From Actinomadura luteofluorescens (GTDB lineage Bacteria > Actinomycetota > Actinomycetes > Streptosporangiales > Streptosporangiaceae), in NCBI RefSeq assembly GCF_013409365.1, contig NZ_JACCBA010000001.1:1612001-1676000 (forward strand): a stretch of 64,000 bases of DNA. Reading direction: 5' to 3'. Below the pieces are notes generated by a model. It was not told where the DNA came from. It was given only the letters and a program-made list of their open reading frames with translations, and ran no database searches. The position numbers and the translations under genes are program-made. This document shows positions 31,965 through 41,035 of the stretch, one piece after another. Every line of letters begins with the position of its first letter. Position 1 is the first letter of the stretch.

Positions 31965-34013
31965 CTAGGTGGCGGCCGGCGCCGGGGCTCCGGCCGATCC
32001 GGCGCCGTCCTTCTTCGGCTTCGCGCCGGGGGACGGAGATGACGACGGAGGGTCGTCCGCGGCGGGGACCGGGCCGAGGTTGGCCAGCAGGCCCCCGGGA
32101 AGCACCTGCAGGACGCCGCGTTCGGCGAAGCCGAGGAGCGGCTTGGCGCGCTCGCGGAACGTCCAGCCGCCGATCTCGGCGCCGTCGAGCGGGACCGCCC
32201 CGCCGCCGCGGCGCAGCCCGAAGGCGACCTCGGGGCCCGGCGCGGCCGCCCCGCCGCAGGGCCGGGCGGCGCCGGTGCGGCCGAGCGCGTCGCCCTGCGC
32301 GACGACGCTGCCGTCGCGCAGCTCGGTCACGCTCCGCATGCCGTAGTACGTGGACGCGAGGCCGCTCGGGTGGATCACCATGACCACCGCACCGGCCTGG
32401 CCGGAGCAGAACCGGTAGAGCCGTCCGGCGCCGGCGGCGAGGACGCGGCCGTCGCCGCCCGAGAAGGCCAGCGACGCCAGCGGGCGCGAGGACGCGGCGT
32501 CGTCGGAGGTCGTCATCGACCACGCCTCCCCCGTCTTCCAGGGCAGCATCAGCCGGTCGCCCGCCCGCGTCCCGTTGACGAGCGTGGTGGCCTGCGCGGC
32601 GCTGAGCGCGCCGTACTTGCGCAGGAGCCGCGACTCCGACGGCGACATGAGGTTCGCGGGGGCGGCTCCGAGGAGCGCGGCGAAGGTCGTCGCGCCCGAC
32701 AGCCCGACCTGCCACTGCCGGCCCGTCCAGTGGGCGGCGTAGAAGGCGAGCTCGGGGCCGGCCGCGCTGGACTCGGGAACCGGGATCGCGCTCGTGCCGA
32801 AGACCCAGGTCCGGTCGGCGCTCTGGCGGGTGGCGCCCACGAACGGCTGCCGCGTCAGCGCCGCACCGTAGGCCTGCCGCGCCGCGGCGCCCCGCTGGGC
32901 CAGCGTCAGCTTGCGGACCTGCGTGGCGAGGACCCCGAGGTCGGGTCCCGCCGGAGGGGCGGCCGTGCCGCCGCCGGTCCCGGGCCGCTGCTGGGGCTGC
33001 TGGGGCCGCGCGGGTGTCCCGCCCGTGCCGGGCTTCGGCGGCCGGATCGCGCGCTGCGAGCCGACCGGTCCCGAGGAGCCGCCGACGGGCCCGCCGTCGA
33101 GCAGGGCCCGCTCGGCGATGCCCAGCAGGGACAGCCCGACCGCGGTGGACAGGACGATCGCGCCGATGCTCAGCCGGTCGGCGGGCCGCCTGCCGCGGCG
33201 CGGCGTCGCCTTCGGCCCGGGGCGCGGCGGCGACTGGCGGCGGCGCTGCTCCGGTCGGGCGGGCCTGCGCCGGGAGCCGTCCCGCCCCGCGCGCGGCGGC
33301 TCCGCACGGCGGGGACGCCCGCCCCGCGCGGGGAACTCGCGGGACCGATCCCTCGCGGAGCGTCCCGCGCGCCCGCCGAGCCCCTCGACCCTGGCATCGA
33401 ACCTTTCGGTGCGGTCGTCGCGCGGCTTGCCGCGGGCGTCGGGGCGCTCCGTCCGTGCGTCCCGCTCGGCGCGGGGGGTGGGACGCCCGGTCGGGGTGTC
33501 GCGCCGCGTGGCCCGCGCGTCGAGCTGCTCGGTGCGGGCGTCGGGCTGCTCGGTGCGGGCGTCCCGCCGCGCGTTCCGGGGGGCCGGCCGCTCGCCTCGG
33601 GCGTCGGGGCGCTCCGGTCGGGCGTCCCGGCGCGTGCGGGCGGCGTAGCCCGCGGGGTCGTAGCTGCCGCGCGCGTCGAAACGCTCGCTCGCGGCGTCGC
33701 CGCGCCGTTCGGCGGGCTCCGGCCACTGCGCCCGGGGGCGCGGCCGCTCGGTGCCCTTGCCGGAACGGCGCGCGCGGGCCTTGGACTCGCGGCGCTTGAT
33801 CTCGCGCCGCGACGGCTCGCGCCGCGACGCTCCGCGGCCCCGCTCGGACCAGTCCGGCTGCTCCGACCACCAGGACCCTTCGGGCCACTGGGGGTCCCCG
33901 GACCGGAGCCCCCGCTCGGGCTCGGGTCTCGTGGACGGGCGCGCGGGCGTCTCGGCCCACGGTGAAGCATGCGTTTGGCCCTGGGACGCATGCCCGTAAT
34001 CGCGTCGCGCCAT
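31965..34013 (-). CDS. Membrane-anchored degenerate LasA/M23-like protein
   Basis: A 682-residue protein. Residues 1-290 are highly charged low complexity with many DARTERPDAR-like units. One membrane helix (LSIGAIVLSTAVGLSLLGIA) lies near 300, then a Pro/Gly linker. The last 330 residues follow the LasA/M23 plan (LMLPWKTGEAWSM, VMVIHPSGLASTYYGM, VVAQGDALGRTG). The zinc ligands appear lost: the HxH segment reads GPEVAFGL and the first His-Asp pair reads SLAFSGG. It may therefore be a non-catalytic LytM-type activator or wall binder. The ATG follows AGGAGAGG. It starts the operon with the redox pair, 17 bp upstream. Confidence 0.75.
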   Translation of the reverse strand: MARRDYGHASQGQTHASPWAETPARPSTRPEPERGLRSGDPQWPEGSWWSEQPDWSERGRGASRREPSRREIKRRESKARARRSGKGTERPRPRAQWPEPAERRGDAASERFDARGSYDPAGYAARTRRDARPERPDARGERPAPRNARRDARTEQPDARTEQLDARATRRDTPTGRPTPRAERDARTERPDARGKPRDDRTERFDARVEGLGGRAGRSARDRSREFPARGGRPRRAEPPRAGRDGSRRRPARPEQRRRQSPPRPGPKATPRRGRRPADRLSIGAIVLSTAVGLSLLGIAERALLDGGPVGGSSGPVGSQRAIRPPKPGTGGTPARPQQPQQRPGTGGGTAAPPAGPDLGVLATQVRKLTLAQRGAAARQAYGAALTRQPFVGATRQSADRTWVFGTSAIPVPESSAAGPELAFYAAHWTGRQWQVGLSGATTFAALLGAAPANLMSPSESRLLRKYGALSAAQATTLVNGTRAGDRLMLPWKTGEAWSMTTSDDAASSRPLASLAFSGGDGRVLAAGAGRLYRFCSGQAGAVVMVIHPSGLASTYYGMRSVTELRDGSVVAQGDALGRTGAARPCGGAAAPGPEVAFGLRRGGGAVPLDGAEIGGWTFRERAKPLLGFAERGVLQVLPGGLLANLGPVPAADDPPSSSPSPGAKPKKDGAGSAGAPAPAAT

Positions 34014-34488
34014 GCCCTCTCCTGTGGAGGAGACGGAGAGCACGGCGAACGCCGGTAGGTTCCGCGCCGCCGGGCCTGTCGCCCGGCGGCCGTCCCGCTG
34101 AGACATGACGGGACCGTGATGTCGGAGCCCGCTCGCTCCCACCACGATCCCCGGAACGGATTCTCGCGAATCCGCCCGATCACTCCGGGAGCATACGCCC
34201 CTGAAGCCTCGTAGATGTCAATCGATGCCAGAAAAGGCCGGTGACTCTCGTCCTGCGGGGCTGCGCTCATCACCTGTACGCACGGAGGCCGCCACAGGTT
34301 CACGCCTTCCGGCGCGAGTTCCGGTACCCCTCCCACCTGGGCGGATCGACATTCCGGCGGACAACGGGCTTAGTGACGGCTGATCCGCCCATTAAGTGCG
34401 GGTTAACGCCACCGCGGCGGGCGGCCGGCGGCCCTAACGTCGGAAAAGCCGGCGGCCATGGACGCGGGCGGCGGCAGGAGGTGGCCCC
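34014..34488. other. Intergenic region upstream of the LasA-like gene
   Basis: A 475-bp gap between divergent starts. It contains AT-richer stretches than its surroundings, such as 34195-34240 and 34368-34430 (TTAGTGACGG, CATTAAGTGCGGGTTAACG), which may hold the two promoters. I see no RNA motif or gene in it. Confidence 0.4.
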
Positions 34489-34866
34489 ATGACACGATCA
34501 CCGCGACACGGGATCAGCCCGGGGGCCTCCTCTGCCTCCCGCGCGTCCACGGCCGGGCACCGTCGCGGGGCCGGGCCCCACGGTGCCGCACGCCGGGGCC
34601 GTGCCCCGCGCTCCCGTCCACGCGTACCCGATCCGTTCCCGCCTGCCGGCCCGCACGGCGCGCCCGTCTCCTGGTCCTCCCCCACGAGGGCGCCGGGCGG
34701 GCAGGCGGCGGATCACGCCCACCCCGTCTCGGCAGGGGCGGTCCGCGCGGAACCGGTCTCCGGGGGCGGGGCATGCGCCCGCGGCGCCGTTCCGGGCCCG
34801 GACGCCTTCGAGCGTCCGGGCCCGGAGCGGCGTGCCCGCGGGTCCGGCGTGTTCAGGCGCCTTTGA
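34489..34866 (+). CDS. Orphan Arg/Pro/Gly-rich hypothetical protein
   Basis: A 125-residue basic, low-complexity protein (GISPGASSASRAS, then RRGRAPRSRPRVPDPFPPA) with no recognisable domain, signal or membrane segment. The supporting evidence is a near-perfect ribosome site, AGGAGGTGG, seven bases before the ATG, and a strong terminator just after the stop. Against it, the composition is what random high-GC DNA gives and overlapping frames are also open. It could encode a disordered protein or be a non-coding transcript. Confidence 0.4.
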   Translation: MTRSPRHGISPGASSASRASTAGHRRGAGPHGAARRGRAPRSRPRVPDPFPPAGPHGAPVSWSSPTRAPGGQAADHAHPVSAGAVRAEPVSGGGACARGAVPGPDAFERPGPERRARGSGVFRRL

Positions 34867-34879
34867 GCCGCCGTCCCTG

Positions 34880-34920
34880 GGACGAGGACCCGCCTACGGC
34901 GCGGGGGCGGGTCCTCGTCC
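34880..34920. terminator. Terminator hairpin between convergent genes
   Basis: A perfect 15-bp stem (34880-34894 with 34906-34920) with an 11-nt loop, lying between the plus-strand stop at 34866 and the minus-strand stop at 34936. Confidence 0.75.
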
Positions 34921-34935
34921 TGGGGGCGGTGTCGT

Positions 34936-36063
34936 TCAGGGCACGAGCAGCTTTCCCAGACGGGCCGCCTGGACGTCCCAGCGCCACTCGCGTTCGACCC
35001 AGGCCCGGCCCTTCTCCCCCATGACGCGAGCCCGGTCCGGGTCCGCGAGGAGGCCCGCCACGGCCTCGGCGATGTCGGGGACGGAGCGGCCCGGGACCAC
35101 AAGGCCCGTCTCGCCGTCCAGGACGGCGTCGGGGGCGCCGCCTGAGTCGCCCGCGACGACCGGGAGCCCGGTCGCGGACGCCTCCAGGTACACGATGCCG
35201 AGGCCTTCCACGTCAAGGCCACGGCGGCGCGTGCGGCAGGGCATCGCGAAGACGTCGCCCGCGTCGAAGTGGGCGGGCAGCTCTTCCCAGGGCACGCCGC
35301 CGGTGAAGACGACCGAACGGCCCACGTCGAGGGACGCGGCAAGGCGTTCCAGGTCGCCGCGGTACGGGCCGCCGCCGACGAGGAGAAGTGCGGCGTCCGG
35401 CACGGACTTCAGGACGCGCGGCCAGGCGTGGAGCAGGGCGTCCTGCCCCTTGCGCGGGACCAGGCGGGACACGCACACCGCCACCGGACGTCCGGCCAGC
35501 CCGTGCCGCTCCCGGATCTCCGCCCCGCCGGCGCCCCGGTGGAAGAGCGTCTCGTCGACGCCGGGCGCGAGCCGGGCCATCCGCGCCGCCGCCTCGGGCG
35601 ACAGGGCCCGCGCCATCCGGGAGCGGGTGTACTCGCCGAGGTAGGTCAGGACGTCGACACCGTCCCCGATGCGGCCCAGCAGGGTGCGCGCCACCGGCAG
35701 CGACGCCCAGCCGGCCTCGTGCCCGTGCGTGATCCCGACGAGCCGCCGCGCCCCGCGGCGCCGCAGCGCCGGGGCCAGCAGGCCGAGCGGTGCCGCCGCC
35801 CCGAACACGACCGAGTCGCAGCGCTCCGCGCGCAGCACGTCCGCGGCCCGGCGCAGCACGCCCGGCTCCGGAAGCATGAGGGAGCCCGGATGCCGGACGA
35901 CGGGGAACGGCTGCGCCGCGTCGAACTCCGCGGCGCCCTTCCAGGCCGGGGCGTAGACGACGACCGAACCGGGCGGGCGCCGCACGGCGAGGCCGTGCAC
36001 GAACGCCTGGATGCCGCCCGGCCGCGGCGGGAAGTCGTTGGTGACGAACAGCGTCCTGGTCAT
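34936..36063 (-). CDS. GT4 mannosyltransferase, PimB-like
   Basis: A 375-residue GT-B glycosyltransferase of family GT4. The N-terminal FVTNDFPPRPGGIQAFVHGL is typical of mycobacterial PimB. GITHGHEAGWASLP, SRLVPRKGQDALLHAWP near 205 and the donor-binding EGLGIVYLEASATGLPV near 290 follow. PimB adds the second mannose to phosphatidylinositol monomannoside at the inner membrane using GDP-mannose. By family this is the likely role, though other alpha-mannosyl or glucosyl transfers cannot be excluded. The gene follows the qcr operon, separated by a terminator. Confidence 0.85.
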   Translation of the reverse strand: MTRTLFVTNDFPPRPGGIQAFVHGLAVRRPPGSVVVYAPAWKGAAEFDAAQPFPVVRHPGSLMLPEPGVLRRAADVLRAERCDSVVFGAAAPLGLLAPALRRRGARRLVGITHGHEAGWASLPVARTLLGRIGDGVDVLTYLGEYTRSRMARALSPEAAARMARLAPGVDETLFHRGAGGAEIRERHGLAGRPVAVCVSRLVPRKGQDALLHAWPRVLKSVPDAALLLVGGGPYRGDLERLAASLDVGRSVVFTGGVPWEELPAHFDAGDVFAMPCRTRRRGLDVEGLGIVYLEASATGLPVVAGDSGGAPDAVLDGETGLVVPGRSVPDIAEAVAGLLADPDRARVMGEKGRAWVEREWRWDVQAARLGKLLVP

Positions 36064-36085
36064 CGCGGGCGGCCCGGCACGCGGA

Positions 36086-36119
36086 AGGGCCCGCCACCGG
36101 CGGTGCGGTGACGGGCCCT
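36086..36119 (-). terminator. Terminator of the qcr operon
   Basis: AGGGCCCG (36086-36093) pairs with CGGGCCCT (36112-36119), with further internal pairing of CCACCG and CGGTG. On the minus strand it follows the qcrB stop at 36134 by about 15 bases, before the mannosyltransferase start. Confidence 0.65.
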
Positions 36120-36133
36120 CGATGCGCGAACGG

Positions 36134-37762
36134 TCAGTGCCTGACCTCGTGCGACGTGGCGCCGCCCTCGATCTCGGCCTGCTCGCCGTGCGGGTGCTCC
36201 TCGACGGGGATGTCGTCGAAGGTCCACGCGCGGTTGAGCCGCGAGCGCAGGTGCCCGATCGGCCCCTTGGTGCCGGGCGCCGGGATGCCCTTGGCGTCCC
36301 GGGCCGGGGCCTCGGGCCGGGTGTTCTCCTTGGAGAGCAGGACGTGCCGCTCCTCCTCGCGCGGCGCCTCGTGCCGCTCGGAGAACTTCCCGTCCGGCGA
36401 CATCATGATCACGCCGGCCTCCACGCCGTGCCCGATGACGTCGGCGTCCTTGCGCTGCAGGCCCAGGCAGATCCGCTTGGTGACGATGAACGCCACGATC
36501 GGCCCGAGGAAGAACGCGACCCGGAAGAACCACGTCGTCGCGAACAGCGACACGTGGAACTTGTCCGCGATGACGTCGTTGGCGCCGGCGACCCACAGCA
36601 GCCCGTAGAAGGTGACCGCCGCGATGCCCGTCGCCGTGCGGACCGGGGCGTTGCGCGGCCGCTCGTTCACGTGGTGGTGGCGCTTGTCGCCGGTCACCCA
36701 CTGCTCGACGAACGGCCAGGCGGCCGCGCCGCCGAACACGATGCCGAGCGGGACCAGCGCCGGGATCAGCACGTTGAAGCTGACCGTGTGGCCCCAGGCG
36801 GAGACCTCCCAGTTCGGCATGATGCGCAGCGCGCCTTCGAGGACGCCCATGTACCAGTCGGGCTGGGAGCCCGAGGAGATCGCGCCGGGGTCGTACGGGC
36901 CGAACAGCCAGATCGGGTTGATCTGCGCGAACGCGCCGAGCAGCGCCAGGACGCCGAAGGTGAACAGGAAGTAGGCGCCCGTCTTGGCCATGAAGACCGG
37001 GTAGAACGGGTAGCCGTACACCTGCTGCTCGCTCTGGTTCTTGACCGGCATCGCCGTGTGCTTCTGCACCCACATGATCATCATGTGCGCGGTGACCATG
37101 CCGAGCAGCAGCCCCGGGATCAGCAGGATGTGCAGCATGTACAGGCGCGGGACGATGTCCTGGCCGGGGAACTCGCCGCCGAACAGGAACATGTAGATGT
37201 AGGTTCCGACCACCGGGATCGACTCCGCGACGCCCTGCGTGATGCGCAGGCCGGTGCCGGACAGCAGGTCGTCGGGCAGCGAGTACCCGAACAGGCCCTC
37301 CAGCATGCCCAGCGTGAACATGCCGATGCCGATCAGCCAGTTCAGCTCGCGCGGCTTGCGGTAGGCGCCGGTGAAGAACACGCGCAGCATGTGCGCGAGG
37401 ATCGACGCCATGAACAGGATCGCGGCCCAGTGGTGGATCTGCCGCATGAGCAGGCCGCCGCGCACGTCGAACGTGATGTGCAGCGTCGAGGCGTAGGCCT
37501 CGGACATCTTCACGCCCTGCAGCTTCGTGTACGAGCCGTTGTACACGGTCTCCGTCATGCTCGGCTGGAACCAGAGCGTCAGGAACGTCCCGGTCAGCAG
37601 CAGGATGATGAAGGAGTACAGGGCGATCTCGCCCAGCATGAAGGACCAGTGGTCCGGAAAGACCTTCTTCATGTTCCGCTTGAAGAAGGTGGTGGAGCCG
37701 AGGCGGTCGTCGAGGAACGTCAGCGGCGCCTCGACCGCCTTCGGAGCTGTCGCCTCGCTCAT
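36134..37762 (-). CDS. qcrB: Ubiquinol/menaquinol-cytochrome c reductase cytochrome b subunit
   Basis: A 542-residue integral subunit of the bc1 complex that oxidises menaquinol. Heme-binding segments include RQIHHWAAILFMASILAHML and YMLHILLIPGLLLG; PEW-type quinone residues appear as PDWYMGVLEG. The C-terminal extension of about 120 residues (after MSPDGKFSERHE) is typical of actinobacterial QcrB. It is the last gene of ctaE-qcrC-qcrA-qcrB. The start overlaps the qcrA stop by ATGA, ensuring stoichiometric synthesis. Confidence 0.95.
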   Translation of the reverse strand: MSEATAPKAVEAPLTFLDDRLGSTTFFKRNMKKVFPDHWSFMLGEIALYSFIILLLTGTFLTLWFQPSMTETVYNGSYTKLQGVKMSEAYASTLHITFDVRGGLLMRQIHHWAAILFMASILAHMLRVFFTGAYRKPRELNWLIGIGMFTLGMLEGLFGYSLPDDLLSGTGLRITQGVAESIPVVGTYIYMFLFGGEFPGQDIVPRLYMLHILLIPGLLLGMVTAHMMIMWVQKHTAMPVKNQSEQQVYGYPFYPVFMAKTGAYFLFTFGVLALLGAFAQINPIWLFGPYDPGAISSGSQPDWYMGVLEGALRIMPNWEVSAWGHTVSFNVLIPALVPLGIVFGGAAAWPFVEQWVTGDKRHHHVNERPRNAPVRTATGIAAVTFYGLLWVAGANDVIADKFHVSLFATTWFFRVAFFLGPIVAFIVTKRICLGLQRKDADVIGHGVEAGVIMMSPDGKFSERHEAPREEERHVLLSKENTRPEAPARDAKGIPAPGTKGPIGHLRSRLNRAWTFDDIPVEEHPHGEQAEIEGGATSHEVRH

Positions 37763-38856
37763 CCGCGCTCCCAGAAGCTCGGTCCGACGGGTTCGTGGTA
37801 GTCGCTCGTGGCGATGAGGTACCCGTCCTCGACGGACAGCGGCAGCTGCGGCAGCGACCGGGCCGCCGGCCCGAAGATGACCTTCGCCGCGTCGGTGGCG
37901 TCGAACGTCGACTGGTGGCACGGGCACAGGATGTGGTGGGTGGTCTGCTCGTACAGGGCCGCGGGGCAGCCGACGTGCGTGCAGACCTTGGAGTAGGCGA
38001 CGATCCCGTTGACGTGCCAGTTCTCGCGGCCCTTGGCGGGCTTGAACTGGTCCGCGGGGATGTTGATGAGGATGGTGACGGCCTTGGCGTTCTGGGTCAG
38101 CACCTGGTCCTCGGGGAGCTCCTCCTCGATCCCCTCCGGCAGGACGGTGATCATCGAGCCCGGGGAGGAGAAGTCGCTGACCCGCAGCGGCTTGTTGGTG
38201 CCGTCCACGACCAGGCGAGCGCCCTTCTTGCCCTCGGCCTGCGCCTTCTTGACGGCCTCGCCCCAGTAGGTGTGGCGGAGCCGCTTCTCCGGCAGCGGGC
38301 CGAGGTCGCGCAGCAGCACCAGCGGGGCCAGGCCGAGCGGCGCGGCGGCCAGCAGCAGCGTGCGGCGCAGCAGGGGCCGCTTGGTGATGCCGCTGTCGTC
38401 GGCGCCTTCCAGGAAGTCCTCGGTGAAGGCCGCCCGGGTCTCCTCGTCGGCGGCCAGCTCGTGCCGCTCCTGGACGATCGGCTTGCTGGTCATCAGGCGG
38501 CGCACCCAGATGGTGACGCCGAAGGCAAGCGCGAGGAACGACAGCGCCATCAGGCCGCCGAGCCACAGGTTGCTCTCGCGCGCCCGGCTGACGCCGTGCA
38601 TGCCGCCGTCGCGGCCGCTCCAGCCGATGAAGTAGGCGATGAACGCCACGCTGGCGGCGAACGCGACCAGGAAGAGCGTCGCGACGATCCGCTCGGCGCG
38701 CTTGGCCGACGCCTCGTCGAGCTGGTCTCCCACGCCCGCGGGCGCCGAGATGTCGTCCTCGGCCAGCAGGGCCTTCTCCCGCGCGGGGGACGGCGTGCCG
38801 ATCACGCGTTCGCGCGGGCCGGGCCGGCCCGCCGTGTCCTTGTTGTCGTCGCTCAT
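37759..38856 (-). CDS. qcrA: Rieske iron-sulfur subunit of cytochrome bc1
   Basis: A 365-residue protein. After a charged N-terminal 65 residues it has three membrane helices (about 67-90, 108-130 and 176-195), as in actinobacterial QcrA. The Rieske domain carries KVCTHVGCPA near 285 and LCPCHQSTFD near 300, with two Cys and two His binding the 2Fe-2S cluster. It passes electrons from menaquinol to the diheme QcrC. The ATG at 38856 overlaps the qcrC stop (ATGA); an ATG 39 bases upstream is in frame but gives no improvement. Confidence 0.94.
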   Translation of the reverse strand: MSDDNKDTAGRPGPRERVIGTPSPAREKALLAEDDISAPAGVGDQLDEASAKRAERIVATLFLVAFAASVAFIAYFIGWSGRDGGMHGVSRARESNLWLGGLMALSFLALAFGVTIWVRRLMTSKPIVQERHELAADEETRAAFTEDFLEGADDSGITKRPLLRRTLLLAAAPLGLAPLVLLRDLGPLPEKRLRHTYWGEAVKKAQAEGKKGARLVVDGTNKPLRVSDFSSPGSMITVLPEGIEEELPEDQVLTQNAKAVTILINIPADQFKPAKGRENWHVNGIVAYSKVCTHVGCPAALYEQTTHHILCPCHQSTFDATDAAKVIFGPAARSLPQLPLSVEDGYLIATSDYHEPVGPSFWERG

Positions 38857-39764
38857 GACTTCTTCAGCTTCTTCGGCTTCTTCGCGGTGATCCACATGGC
38901 GGCCAGGACCAGCAGGCCGATGCCGGCCAGCCAGCCGGCCAGCCCCTCGGTCACCGGGCCGATGCGGCCGAGGCCGTTACCGCCGGGGTTCGGTTCCTCG
39001 CGCGTCTGGACGAGGTAGGCGATGATCGCCTGCTTGTCCTTCGGCGTGAGCGTGGTGTCGTTGAACACCGGCATCGCCTGCGGGCCGGTCAGCATGGCCT
39101 CGTACATCTGCGTGGGCGTGACGTCGGCGTTCGACAGCGAGGGCGCGTACTTCCCGCCGGTCAGAGCGCCGCCCTGGCCGGTGAAGTTGTGGCACTGCGC
39201 GCAGTTGGTGCGGAACAGCTTCCCGCCGAGCGCGACGTTGCCGGTCTTCGGGTCCACGGCCGACGCCGGGGGGACCGCCGGGCCGCCGCCGAGCGAGGCG
39301 ACGTAGGCGCTCAGGTCGGACAGGTTCTTCTCGGCCTGCGCCTTCTGCTTCTCGGCCGCCTCCCGCTTGTCCTTCTCCTCGTAGTCGGTCTTGAGCGAGG
39401 TGTTGAACTCGGGGATCGGCGTCTTGCGCGGGATCTGCGCGCCGGGGTTCGCCGCCGGCATGCGGCCCGAGCCGACCTGGAAGTCGACGGCCGCGGCGCC
39501 CACGCCGATGAGGCTCGGGGCGATCGGGTTGCCCTTGGCGTCCTTGGTGCCCTCGGCGTTCAGCCCGTGGCAGCTCGCACAGTTCTTGTTGAAGAGCTGC
39601 TGGCCGTTCTTCAGGTCCTGCGCCGCCTGGGCGGTGGTCTGCGCCTCTGCGCGGTCAGTCCGCGGCGAGAAGCCGGCGTAGATCGCGCCGATCGCCGCCA
39701 GGGCCGCCAGCACGACGGCGTAGCCCGCCCACGGGCGCCGTCGCCATGCGGTGATCCTTTTCAC
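38853..39764 (-). CDS. qcrC: Diheme cytochrome c subunit of the bc1 complex
   Basis: A 303-residue protein with an N-terminal membrane anchor (AGYAVVLAALAAIGAIYAGF) and two c-type heme sites, NCASCHGLN near residue 62 and NCAQCHNFT near 190. A C-terminal membrane helix (GLAGWLAGIGLLVLAAMWI) ends in a Lys-rich tail. Actinobacteria use this diheme subunit to bridge bc1 to the aa3 oxidase without soluble cytochrome c. Sites are on the outer face. The start is GTG, since no ATG lies in frame near KRITAWRRR. Confidence 0.94.
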   Translation of the reverse strand: MKRITAWRRRPWAGYAVVLAALAAIGAIYAGFSPRTDRAEAQTTAQAAQDLKNGQQLFNKNCASCHGLNAEGTKDAKGNPIAPSLIGVGAAAVDFQVGSGRMPAANPGAQIPRKTPIPEFNTSLKTDYEEKDKREAAEKQKAQAEKNLSDLSAYVASLGGGPAVPPASAVDPKTGNVALGGKLFRTNCAQCHNFTGQGGALTGGKYAPSLSNADVTPTQMYEAMLTGPQAMPVFNDTTLTPKDKQAIIAYLVQTREEPNPGGNGLGRIGPVTEGLAGWLAGIGLLVLAAMWITAKKPKKLKKS

Positions 39765-39808
39765 GGAAGTCCCCGTTCGGGTCAAGTCGGTCGGGTCGGT
39801 CGGGTCGT

Positions 39809-40456
39809 TCAGAGGTCGAGCAGGTAGACGACCGAGAACAGGCCGATCCACACCACGTCGACGAAGTGCCAGTAGTAGGAGACGACGATCGCGCTCGTCG
39901 CCTGCTCGTGCGTCCACCGTTTGGCGGCGTAGGTGCGTCCCAGGAGGAACAGGAACGCGACGAGGCCGCCGACGACGTGCAGGCCGTGGAAGCCGGTGGC
40001 CAGGTAGAAGACCGAGCCGTAGGCCGAGGACGAGAAGGTGAGGCCGTCCTTGGAGACCAGCTGGGAGTACTCGTAGCCCTGGCCGGCGACGAAGTAGGCG
40101 CCCATGAGGAACGAGAGCACGTACCACTCGCGCAGGCCCCAGCGCGCCACGTTGAACACGCTTCCGTCACGTCCGACCTTGCCCGCCTCGGCCTTGAACA
40201 CGCCCATCTGGCAGGTGACCGAGGAGAGCACCAGGACGGTCGTGTTGATCGCCGAAAGCGGCAGGTCCAGCGGGGCGCCCGGCCAGGCGTGGTGGCCGGA
40301 CTGGCCGATCGTCACAGAGCGGATCGTGAAGAACATCGCGAACAGCGCCGCGAAGAACATCAGCTCGGACGACAGCCAAACGATCGTCCCCACGCTGACC
40401 AGATTGGGACGGTTCGCCCGTGCGTGAGGTGTTGTCTCTATCGCGGATGCTGTCAC
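39809..40456 (-). CDS. ctaE: Cytochrome c oxidase subunit III
   Basis: A 215-residue membrane protein with about five helices. Conserved segments are [26 protein letters not shown] [14 protein letters not shown], and [20 protein letters not shown] at the C-terminus. It is the structural subunit of the aa3 oxidase and leads the qcr operon; other subunits are encoded at 59.6-62.5 kb. The GTG start follows an AATAAT-type box at about six bases, suggesting a leaderless operon transcript. Confidence 0.94.
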   Translation of the reverse strand: MTASAIETTPHARANRPNLVSVGTIVWLSSELMFFAALFAMFFTIRSVTIGQSGHHAWPGAPLDLPLSAINTTVLVLSSVTCQMGVFKAEAGKVGRDGSVFNVARWGLREWYVLSFLMGAYFVAGQGYEYSQLVSKDGLTFSSSAYGSVFYLATGFHGLHVVGGLVAFLFLLGRTYAAKRWTHEQATSAIVVSYYWHFVDVVWIGLFSVVYLLDL

Positions 40457-40543
40457 GCCAGCATTATTGCGCCCCTATCCAGTGAGTGACGCATGACCCC
40501 CCTCCTTGGGTTCCCCGAGCGTGTCACCAGTGCCGCGACCCGG

Positions 40544-40549
40544 TACCCT
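40544..40549 (+). promoter_or_regulatory. -10 box of a leaderless promoter
   Basis: TACCCT followed by seven bases and the ATG at 40557. No ribosome site precedes that ATG, so a leaderless transcript is the best explanation. A poorer alternative is the ATG at 40581, which has GGAGAG four bases away. Confidence 0.5.
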
Positions 40550-40556
40550 CACGTCC

Positions 40557-40979
40557 ATGAGCACCGCCCCGGAGAGTCCGATGAAGATCCTCGTCTACAG
40601 CGACGACGCGAACACCCGCGCCGAGATCCGGATGGCGATCGGGCGCCGGCCCGCCGCCGACCTCCCCAAGGTCGAGTTCGAGGAGTGCGCCACCCAGCCG
40701 GCCGTCGTGGCGCGGCTCGACCAGGGCGGCGTCGACGTCCTGATCGTCGACGGCGAGGCGCAGCCCGCGGGCGGTCTCGGCGTGTGCCGGCAGGCCAAGG
40801 ACGAGGTGTACGACTGCCCGCCCGTCCTCGCGGTCATCGGCCGCCGCGACGACGGCTGGCTCGCCACCTGGTCGCGCGCCGACGCCGTGGTGGGCCTGCC
40901 CATCGACCCGATGGCCTTCGCGAACGCCCTCGCCGGCCTCATGCGGCAGCGGCTCCAGAACCGCCTTCCGGCCTTGTAG
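40557..40979 (+). CDS. Receiver-like (pseudo-response-regulator) protein
   Basis: A 140-residue single-domain protein. It looks like a CheY-type receiver: [16 protein letters not shown], then LIVDGEA with an Asp in the usual phospho-acceptor strand, and LAVIGRRDD. The conserved Lys after the fourth strand is replaced ([11 protein letters not shown]), so it may not respond normally. No output domain is attached. It is the first gene of a plus-strand pair with trpD. The function is unknown; a protein-protein signalling role is inferred. Confidence 0.75.
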   Translation: MSTAPESPMKILVYSDDANTRAEIRMAIGRRPAADLPKVEFEECATQPAVVARLDQGGVDVLIVDGEAQPAGGLGVCRQAKDEVYDCPPVLAVIGRRDDGWLATWSRADAVVGLPIDPMAFANALAGLMRQRLQNRLPAL

Positions 40980-41035
40980 CCCCCCCGCACGACGCACCGC
41001 CCCTACAACGCACCCACCACGACCCTGTAGGCGAC

